This document shows positions 1-6,500 of a stretch of DNA of 9,261 bases, piece by piece. Below the pieces are notes generated by a model. It was not told the DNA's origin and ran no database searches. It saw nothing but the letters and a program-made list of their open reading frames with translations. A program made the position numbers and the translations under genes. Source of the stretch: Bdellovibrionales bacterium (lineage in GTDB: Bacteria > Bdellovibrionota > Bdellovibrionia > Bdellovibrionales > JAMPXM01); assembly GCA_005793615.1 (NCBI GenBank), contig SXRI01000074.1:1-9261 (forward strand). Direction: 5' to 3'. The first letter of the stretch is position 1; each line of letters opens with the position of its first letter.

Positions 1-1
1 A

Positions 2-115
2 CAGAGTTTCGAGATCGAAAAAGGCGAGGAATTTGAATGGATAATCGAGAACAAAAACATGTTGCTACTGCAAAGAGTCAAACCCGCGAAGAAGCGGGCT
101 CTAAAAAACGGCTAG
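2..115 (+). CDS. 3' end of a small AbrB/MazE-like DNA-binding protein (partial)
   Basis: Only the last 37 codons are inside the window; they are open from base 2 to a TAG at 113-115. The visible peptide reads FEIEKGEEFEWIIENKN followed by a short hydrophobic strand (MLLLQRV) and a Lys/Arg-rich tail. This order, a G-E/D-E-F/L-E-W turn, a short strand, an N/G turn and a terminal beta strand, is what the second half of a SpoVT-AbrB swapped-hairpin domain looks like in AbrB regulators and MazE-type antitoxins. That is pattern resemblance over a short stretch only, so the family call is tentative. If it is an antitoxin, no toxin gene follows it here. Similar small AbrB-like proteins are also found near mobile elements, which would fit the odd start of the next gene. 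Confidence 0.4.
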   Translation, partial: QSFEIEKGEEFEWIIENKNMLLLQRVKPAKKRALKNG

Positions 116-190
116 AAACTTTCTTGTCGGAGTACTAGCAGCGACTTTCCGGCGTCGAAACTTGAGCAGATTAACGGTACAACGGGTGGT

Positions 191-994
191 TTGTACGTAA
201 CCGCCTCGATCGTCGGTGAGATGCAGGGGGGGAACGGGGAGTTTGCGATCCTCAACGGCGGCACCCCTGGCCCAGGGTTCTTAGAGAACTATGAGCCGTC
301 AGGAAAACCTAAATTCGATTATACCAAGGCAGTGATCAAGCGCTTCGGTGCGCACGTTAATAAAGGTGTTGATCCGAAGTCTTTGAATGCCAAAGAGCGC
401 ACCAAGTGGAGCAAGATTTTTAAAGAACTTCGGCGCGCGGCGATTCGCACGGTCGCGACTCCAAAGGGCCTCATCATGGTGGCTAAAGATCAGGCTATCA
501 AAGACTCGATTCGATTCGAAAAAGACGGTGTCGTGCCCCTATATGGCGCATGGACCATCGCGACTCAAGCGACGGCTCCCCGGCACAATTTCGGAAACGT
601 ACCTTGTGCGGAGACCATGTCTGAGTTCGTGCGCGAGGCCTATGCCCGGGCCGGCTACACGGTGACTGATGATTTTAACGTGACCAAGGGCAATCCTTTG
701 ATCTGGTCCTATTCGGCGGCCGTAGTGAATTTCTCTAAGGCGCTCGATGCTGCTGGCTGGATTCCGTGGGATTCTCGTGAATATCGTCCAGTCGCCGGTG
801 CGCTTTTGATGAACGGCGCAGGGCAGACGCCGGGGCATACCTATATTTCCGCCGGCGATGACGGGCGCTTTATCGTTGATAATGGCGCGCCTCAGGGGCG
901 GGACCTGCGTGTTACTTCGCAGAAGACCATAAATATGATGTATCAGACAGGTGTCTTCTTCCTGCCGCCTGGAGTTAACCCGCCGAAGTGGTAG
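191..994 (+). CDS. Putative NlpC/P60-like cysteine peptidase/amidase, possibly 5'-truncated
   Basis: The C-terminal half (about residues 117-267) looks like a papain-fold cell-wall hydrolase. Cys139 sits at the start of a helix in VPCAETMSEFVREAYARAG, the position of the catalytic Cys in NlpC/P60 and CHAP domains. His216 lies in PGHTYIS on a following strand, and Asp230-Asn231 in RFIVDNG could complete the active site. Family members usually cleave peptide or amide bonds in peptidoglycan or similar substrates. The N-terminal half (1-115) is not recognised; residues 62-86 form a Lys/Arg-rich helix. The start is doubtful. TTG at 191 has a GGGTGG only 1-2 bases upstream, ATG at 221 has no good ribosome site, and coding-like sequence (LEQINGTTGG) continues upstream in frame to the TAG at 113-115. 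No signal peptide is visible, which is unusual for a wall hydrolase, so the 5' end may be lost. Substrate unknown. Confidence 0.6.
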   Translation: MYVTASIVGEMQGGNGEFAILNGGTPGPGFLENYEPSGKPKFDYTKAVIKRFGAHVNKGVDPKSLNAKERTKWSKIFKELRRAAIRTVATPKGLIMVAKDQAIKDSIRFEKDGVVPLYGAWTIATQATAPRHNFGNVPCAETMSEFVREAYARAGYTVTDDFNVTKGNPLIWSYSAAVVNFSKALDAAGWIPWDSREYRPVAGALLMNGAGQTPGHTYISAGDDGRFIVDNGAPQGRDLRVTSQKTINMMYQTGVFFLPPGVNPPKW

Positions 995-1042
995 CTTGGT
1001 CGGTTCGAAGTTGAGCCGAGCAGTTGGCCGTTAGTTCTTCCA

Positions 1043-1897
1043 TCAGTTTTGAGGTTCTTCGACCTTCACTTCGTGACCGCTCTGCGCGACGTCCATGAGA
1101 GCTGGGTGATAGATATCGTAGATCACTCCGGCCTTCAAAACCGGCATGAACTTATTCATATCTTCAGGCGAAATCGCCGGACAACCCCAACTGAGGCCTA
1201 AGCGACCGAAGGGCTTTCCCGTTTCGTGGTTGGTCTTCTTAATATAATCCGCGCGGGCGTACACGGCTCGATGGGCGACGATATCGCGATTGTAGGCTTG
1301 GTCATTTGAGCGCTCCAAGCCATAAAGGCGAATGGAGTCGCCATATTTTCCGTCGTAAACTTCACCTGTTTGGTAGAGCCCGAGGGAACTTTGTTTGGAA
1401 TCCTTGATATTGCTGAATTTAAAGGCCCATTTGTTCTTGCCGCAGCCTTGCCCGTGAGAGACCAAAAACTTTTTAACGTCTCCGGTGACGAGGTCGATCA
1501 CAAACATTCGTTGTTGAGTCGACTCCATGGAGAAATCAATGCTGACCACGATGCGCGGATCAATGATGGTGAGTTCTTTGGTGGTGTAGGTTCTTGCGGA
1601 TTCCTCGCAGGGGCTGGCGTCATTGGGTTGGCCCTTGCAAGTGTAGATATCGGTCTTGATCTTGGTGCCATTGTTCTTAGCGATGTACTCGGTCAAGCGA
1701 TTAAGAGAGCCCTCGGGAACGCCAGCGGCGAGGATTTTCGCTCTGACTTCCGCAGCGTTTTTGGGTGCGTTTCTGTTTGCGTTTCTGGGTGCGTTTTGGG
1801 GGGCGTTTTGGGGGGCGGCAGGGGCGGCGTGGGCGATTGAAAACGCCGTCAAAACGGAGAAAACTGAAGCGATCTGAAACAAGCTAGCGATAGACAT
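1043..1897 (-). CDS. Periplasmic murein L,D-transpeptidase (YkuD_2 family)
   Basis: This 284-residue protein starts with a Sec signal peptide (hydrophobic residues about 4-21, probable cleavage after AHA at 22-24). A low-complexity Asn/Pro/Ala linker follows (about 26-48, four-residue units such as PQNA and PRNA). The catalytic domain spans about 100-268. It shows the family's signature blocks: SIDFSMESTQQRMFVIDL near 119-136, SHGQGCGKN near 147, SNIKDSKQSSLGLYQTGE near 162, YGLERSNDQAYNRDIVAHR near 192, and SWGCPAIS with catalytic Cys239; His209 is the likely general base. Such enzymes form 3-3 cross-links or attach proteins to the meso-diaminopimelate residue of peptidoglycan in the periplasm. 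The ATG at 1897 is preceded by AAAGGTG seven bases away. A sigma70-like promoter lies at 1956-1984, so the gene is probably transcribed alone, although maoC ends upstream on the same strand. Cys87 and Cys97 could form a disulfide. Confidence 0.93.
   Translation of the reverse strand: MSIASLFQIASVFSVLTAFSIAHAAPAAPQNAPQNAPRNANRNAPKNAAEVRAKILAAGVPEGSLNRLTEYIAKNNGTKIKTDIYTCKGQPNDASPCEESARTYTTKELTIIDPRIVVSIDFSMESTQQRMFVIDLVTGDVKKFLVSHGQGCGKNKWAFKFSNIKDSKQSSLGLYQTGEVYDGKYGDSIRLYGLERSNDQAYNRDIVAHRAVYARADYIKKTNHETGKPFGRLGLSWGCPAISPEDMNKFMPVLKAGVIYDIYHPALMDVAQSGHEVKVEEPQN
1755..1814. repeat. Five 12-bp tandem repeats inside the L,D-transpeptidase gene
   Basis: Five consecutive 12-base units each begin with GCGTTT or GCGTTTT on the + strand. 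The last two (1791-1802 and 1803-1814) are identical. On the coding (-) strand they specify PQNA, PQNA, PRNA, NRNA and PKNA, the flexible linker between signal peptide and catalytic domain. Unit length is a multiple of three, so gain or loss of copies would change linker length without a frameshift. Confidence 0.9.
1798..1833 (+). other. Putative G-quadruplex-forming sequence
   Basis: On the + strand (the template strand for the L,D-transpeptidase gene) there are four G runs of 6, 6, 4 and 3 bases, separated by loops of 6, 5 and 6 bases. This satisfies the common G3+N1-7 pattern for an intramolecular quadruplex. It lies about 65-100 bp inside the gene, over the end of the signal-peptide codons and the linker. 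Whether it folds in the cell is not known; it may simply result from the repeats and GC-rich codons. Confidence 0.5.
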
Positions 1898-1955
1898 GAG
1901 TTGGCACCTTTGACTGGGGGCAAGAGCTCAAGCTTTGGCTCGAGAATAGGCGCCG

Positions 1956-1984
1956 AATCTAAGGCTTATTGTGCGTTGCGTCAA
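1956..1984 (-). promoter_or_regulatory. Sigma70-like promoter of the L,D-transpeptidase gene
   Basis: On the - strand a -35 box TTGACG (1979-1984, 5/6 to consensus) is followed by a 17-base spacer and a -10 box TAGATT (1956-1961, 4/6). Transcription would begin near 1949 and give a leader of about 50 bases before the ATG at 1897. It lies in the 165-bp gap between the maoC stop and the transpeptidase start. Confidence 0.5.
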
Positions 1985-2062
1985 TCGCAGCTTGCGAGAA
2001 GTGAAAATAAGACAAGCTTGAAAACAAACCCGTTAGCCCGATTGGTGAATCCCAGCAGGTCC

Positions 2063-2455
2063 CTAGCGAACGACTTTCACCACGGTTTCGCCCTCGGCCG
2101 TGACTTCACCTTCGCCGTTCTTGATGGTGCAAGCGATTGTAACCACGGGTTTATCCGGGCGGACGTGAATCACTCGCAGAAGGAAATGAGCGGTATCGCC
2201 GACAAAGACCGGTTTGAGGTACTTAAGGCCCTGTTCGAGCAAAATCGTACCTCGCCCTGGAAAGCGGGTGCCCATGATGCCCGAGAGCAAAGCGCCGGTG
2301 AGCATGCCATGCGCAATCGGGCGACCAAAGGGTGTTGTCGCCGCGTAGTCGGTGTCGAGGTGAATCGGATTATAGTCGCCAGAAACCTTTGCGAATTCCT
2401 GTACCAGCTCGGGTGTAATGGCAATGTGTTCGCTATGTTCTTGTCCGACGTCCAT
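2063..2455 (-). CDS. MaoC-family (R)-specific enoyl-CoA hydratase (PhaJ-like)
   Basis: At 130 residues this is a single hot-dog domain, the size of PhaJ-type hydratases (about 134 residues). The hydratase-2 motif is complete: SGDYNPIHLD at 25-34, with the catalytic pair Asp27 and His32 at the five-residue spacing seen in PhaJ, followed by FGRPIAHGML at 43-52. Members add water to trans-2-enoyl-CoA to give (R)-3-hydroxyacyl-CoA in the cytoplasm, linking beta-oxidation or fatty acid synthesis to polyhydroxyalkanoate or other (R)-hydroxyacyl products. Chain-length specificity cannot be read from the sequence, and no PHA synthase is in view. The ATG at 2455 has a strong AAAGGAG six to seven bases upstream. 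The gene is divergent from lplA, with 78 bp between the two starts; the L,D-transpeptidase follows 165 bp downstream behind its own promoter. Confidence 0.9.
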   Translation of the reverse strand: MDVGQEHSEHIAITPELVQEFAKVSGDYNPIHLDTDYAATTPFGRPIAHGMLTGALLSGIMGTRFPGRGTILLEQGLKYLKPVFVGDTAHFLLRVIHVRPDKPVVTIACTIKNGEGEVTAEGETVVKVVR

Positions 2456-2533
2456 GAGATGCTCCTTTTACTCGCTTGTCGGGAAGAATCTACTGGGCAA
2501 GCCGGTTGCGCAAGTGATAAATGCCGATGCACC

Positions 2534-3556
2534 ATGAACCCACTGCGTATTTTAGTCTCTCAAAGCCATAATCCTTGGTTCAATCTCGCGACCGAAGAGT
2601 GGATCTTTCGGCAGATGAATTCGGAGATACAGACGCTCTTTCTGTGGCGGAACGCGGATTGCGTCGTGATCGGTCGCAACCAAAACCCGTGGACCGAATG
2701 CAAGCTTGCGCGCATGCAAGACGACGGAGTGCTTCTCGCGCGACGCACGAGTGGTGGGGGCGCGGTGTTTCATGATCTCGGTAATACTAATTTTACCTTT
2801 CTTTCGCCGCGCACGGGCTATGACCGCAAGATCAATCTAGGGATCGTTTTACGGGCACTGGCGCGCTTTGGAATTACGGCTGAGGCCTCGGGGCGCAATG
2901 ACATTGTTGTTGCCACAGACGATGGCTTCAGAAAGGTGAGTGGCAGTGCTTTTCGTGAGACCAAAGACCGAGCCTTTCATCACGGCACACTTTTACTCAC
3001 GGCCAATCTTGGGCGCTTGCAGGATTATCTGACGCCGCATCCGAAAAAACTTGAATCCAAAGGGCGCCCCTCGGTGCGTTCGCGGGTGATGAATCTCTCT
3101 GAACTTGCACCCGAGCTTGAGCACGCCAAAGCCTGTGAGGCCTTGATCGCGGAGTTTCAACTTCAATACGAGGGCCAGTGTGAGATTGAACATCTTGATC
3201 CGGAGCACATCGAGGGCTTTGATGAGTTGCGCGCGACTTATGAAAAACTTCAGTCATGGGAGTGGCGCATCGGGCACACGCCACAGTTTCGTCACCATAT
3301 GACCGAGTGTTTCTCATGGGGCATCGTCGAGGTATACGCTGATGCCGAGAACGGGCGATTTGAGCGCGTGCAGATGGTCTCGGATTCGCTCGATCCTGAT
3401 TTGATCGAGGATTTTGGTCGGGCGCTTGTCGGCCAGGCCTACGGCGGTAGCGGCGTCGACTATGCGGCAGCGTTGACCCGAGAGGCTTATCCTGGTGGCG
3501 TGGGTGAAATCGGTGAGCTCAGCACATGGCTGCGCTCACAAATCGAAATTGATTAG
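2534..3556 (+). CDS. lplA: Lipoate-protein ligase A, full length
   Basis: This ligase uses ATP to activate free lipoate as lipoyl-AMP and transfers it to lysines of 2-oxoacid dehydrogenase E2 subunits and GcvH, in the cytoplasm. The 340-residue length matches bidomain E. coli-type LplA. The N-terminal domain carries RRTSGGGAVFHDLGNTNFTF (70-89, lipoyl-AMP binding), GRNDI (120-124), KVSGSAFRE with the probable catalytic Lys134, and HHGTLL (149-154). The C-terminal accessory domain (about 215-340) is present, including WEWRIGHTPQF and a FSWGIVEVY strand, so both activation and transfer should be possible. The frame stays open upstream to 1901, but that part lies antisense to maoC; family similarity begins at the ATG at 2534, which has only a weak ribosome site. 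The stop codon overlaps the stop of the convergent giant gene. Salvage of environmental or prey-derived lipoate would suit a predator or commensal, but that is speculation. Confidence 0.93.
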   Translation: MNPLRILVSQSHNPWFNLATEEWIFRQMNSEIQTLFLWRNADCVVIGRNQNPWTECKLARMQDDGVLLARRTSGGGAVFHDLGNTNFTFLSPRTGYDRKINLGIVLRALARFGITAEASGRNDIVVATDDGFRKVSGSAFRETKDRAFHHGTLLLTANLGRLQDYLTPHPKKLESKGRPSVRSRVMNLSELAPELEHAKACEALIAEFQLQYEGQCEIEHLDPEHIEGFDELRATYEKLQSWEWRIGHTPQFRHHMTECFSWGIVEVYADAENGRFERVQMVSDSLDPDLIEDFGRALVGQAYGGSGVDYAAALTREAYPGGVGEIGELSTWLRSQIEID

Positions 3557-6500
3557 TCTTCTTCTTCGTAGGTCGGCTCATCAGAGCCGGAATCCTCACC
3601 GGGGTCTGAAGTGTCGGGCTGTGCGCGATGCCGTGAATTCTTTTTCTTCTTTGGCTTCGCCTTTTTGTGTTTAGCTTTCGCGGGATGACGCTTCACTTCG
3701 TGGCTGGTCGTGTGCTTATGCTGTTCAATCTCGCGTACGACTTCGCGGAAGTTGCCGTTGCGCGCGCGCTTTGCCAGGCGTTCGGCGATTTGATGGCCGC
3801 CTTTTTGGTTAACGAGTCGGCGGTAGGTCTTAGCTAGATCCTTGTGTGAACCACCAGGGATCGCGGCGAGGCGATTGATTTGTGCCTCAAGGCCTTTTCG
3901 GGTTTTGATTCTCTTAGATGCGGTGTCGAAGACTTTCGCTTCCGATGCGCGCGCGCGTCGGCTCGATGATTTCCCTTTGGATTTTGAAGATTTTTTGGGT
4001 TTGTCTTCGGACTGATCTCTGCTCCGCTCCTCGGCAGACTCTCTGGTATCTTCGGCGTCAATGTCATCGGGTTCGGTGGGTGGTGTGCGCGCCGCTCGAC
4101 CAGAACGTGAATTGGATGCGGAGTGCGAAGGGCCGCTTTGCCCTAAGGGTGCACCGGTGGGGGCGCCAAGAGTGGGTTGATTACTAGAACCTTCAGAGCC
4201 ACTGTCTGAGAAAAGTGGCGGTGAGGGCGGCGCTGAAGGCGGCACGACCTGTGTTTCGGGCTGCCTTCTGGCTCCGCCGCCTGCGCCAGCTTCTGCTGCC
4301 GCGCCACCTGCGGCTTGGCCCAAGCTTGCGCCGACGACACTGGCGGCTGTGCCGAGTCCGGTGGTGTCTCCACCTGCTTTCGCACCCTCTGCTGCTCCGA
4401 TTGAAACCGTAGGATCACCTGCGCGTAACTGCGACTCGCTTTGAATGTCAATCGGTGCCGCGATGGGATCGCCAAGTGTGTTGACTCCTGAAGCGCCACC
4501 TACCGGTGGAGCGATAAAGCGCGAACCATCACCTGGAGCCGTCGTCGCACGTGTGCCATCAACGGGTGGTGCAATGATTTGTGCGGGATCGACGGTGCCG
4601 GTGGGTCCTACGGTCGCGCCACTGTCGATGCCTTCTATCGGCACACCATCGAGGCCGATGGGTGATTCCGGACCAAAATTGGGACCGATCGGCGCCTCTT
4701 CATCTTCAGACATATGGTTGGCGGCGATACCCGCGACTTTACCTGGTCCGGTCTGTAAGGCTTTGCCGGTGGCAGTTACACCAGTCCATTTTGCCGTTGT
4801 CTTGAGAGCACTCGCACCTTTATCCATGATTTTAGCCACGCGTCCCTGGGGCGCGGCCGCTGCTGCGTCAGCTGCAGTTTTCGCGGCGCCACCGGCATCA
4901 GCGGCGGCTCCCGCCTTGGCGAGTTTGGCTGCATCGCTCTCTGCCGCAGCGATTTCGGCCTTGAGATTTTTCTCAAAGAGGGCTGGTTTTCGCGCTCCCT
5001 TGGCGGCGGCGTGATTTTTTACCAAGTTATAGAGGCGATTAGAGTCTTTATTTGCCAGGTCAATAATGAGCTTTTGGATGCGCGGCGGTTGGTCTTTAAT
5101 GAATTTACCCCACGGTTTCTGAAGAGAGATTCGAGAGAACGCACTGTTCAGTTCATTAAGCGCTTGGTTTGGTGTGAAGTCTTTAAACGAGGCTTTTAGC
5201 TGTATCTGCGGTTGAGAAGAGATCCTTACTGAACTAGAAGGCGCCGGTGCGCCAACAGCTGGTTCAGGTGGCGTCACTGGCGCGACGCCCTCGGGTTTAG
5301 GTGAACGAGTGAGTTTGGCTTTTACTTTTGCTGCTAGATCTTTGGCGCTAGTTTTCGCGGTACTCAATCCTGTGTTGAGTCTTGTCGCCATTCTTTCCCT
5401 CAGGGGTGCTGAGGCGGTGACTTCACCCGCTGAAGTTGAAGCCGGTGGTGCCGCTCCCGAAGTGGCGCCTGAGGTAGGGCCAGATGCCGCAGGCGGTTCC
5501 CCTGGCTCGGCAGGGGCTCTACGGGCATTTGCTCTTGCTGCGCGAGCTGCGACAACTTCACCTTCCGTCGTTGCGGCAGCGGCTGCCGTAGCTTCACGGC
5601 CAAAAACCTTCGCCTTATAAAGGTTATCCAGGAGCACCGTTTCAGCGTCAGCTGCGGATGATACGGAATAATCCTTCAACCATTGGCGAACTTGTTTAAG
5701 TTCGCCTTTTTTGGGGAGATTGAGAATTTCTAACAAACCTTTTTTGATTTGATCACCAATCGCTGAATTCGAACTTTGATATAAGTCCAATTTGTTCATG
5801 GAGCTCGTGAAGGTCGCGCCGTCTAAGTTGGCAACTGTTTTAAGCTGAGCTCTTAATTCACTATTTACAGCTAACCGTGCGGCTTCGTGGGCAGCTCTTG
5901 TGCTTTCTAGTTCAGCTTCAATGACTGCGCGCGGCCTGGTGACTTCCCCGGCGTTTACGGCGGTTGGTTTCGGGTTGATTTTCAATTTCGTTGGTAGGTC
6001 AGTTTTGGCGATGGCGGCTGGCTGGGGCGGTTCGTAGGTGCCTCCAAGTCGACCGGTAGCTTGGATACCGGGTCCTGCTGGTTTCGCGCCAAGTTCGGAA
6101 GCGTTGGCTGGACCGGTCGGAGCGTTCGTTCCAGCAACTGCCTCTGTAGCAGCTGCAGATTTAGCGCTGCGGGCCGGCGAGCCAGTATTAATTCTGTCAG
6201 CTATAGGTTTCAGCACGCCTGATTCAGCCTTTTGTACACCATTGGCGAGTAATTCCCCGGCTTTGACGCGAGCCTTGGCGGCCCTCTCAGCAGTGGCTTT
6301 GACGATGTCTCGATTCATCGCATTTTGTACAAGATTTTTCAGCCCGACACTCTCTTGAGCTGAAAGTTTCGCTTTGGAAATGAGCTTACCGAACAACTCG
6401 CCACCTTTGACGGCCACGCCCTTTAGCATAATCATGTCGAGAACAGTGGAGCACATGATCTCAACGCGCTTTTGTGCGCTCATGCAGCGGAATTTTGGCA

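Noticed and set aside
37..138. A 33-codon frame (+) starting MDNREQKHVATAK with GAGGA seven bases upstream
   Set aside because: It overlaps the AbrB-like C-terminal frame completely, has no recognisable motif and is rich in charged residues, as expected from a shifted reading of the same bases. A translated overlapping gene cannot be fully excluded.
995..1042. Possible bidirectional terminator between the convergent hydrolase and L,D-transpeptidase genes
   Set aside because: Only an imperfect stem (CGGTT with AGCCG) and no T tract on either strand.
1985..2062. Terminator behind maoC (GATT-CACC-AATC with T-rich sequence farther on)
   Set aside because: The stem has only four base pairs and a G-rich stretch separates it from the T residues.
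1901..2533. In-frame N-terminal extension of lplA by 211 codons
   Set aside because: It runs antisense to the well-supported MaoC gene, and LplA family similarity begins exactly at the ATG at 2534. The total length then matches the E. coli enzyme.
4445..5014. A 189-codon + strand frame within the giant gene
   Set aside because: It is the complement of Ala/Pro/Gly-rich codons of the giant gene, has no ribosome site and no recognisable domain; GC-rich low-complexity genes often leave open antisense frames.
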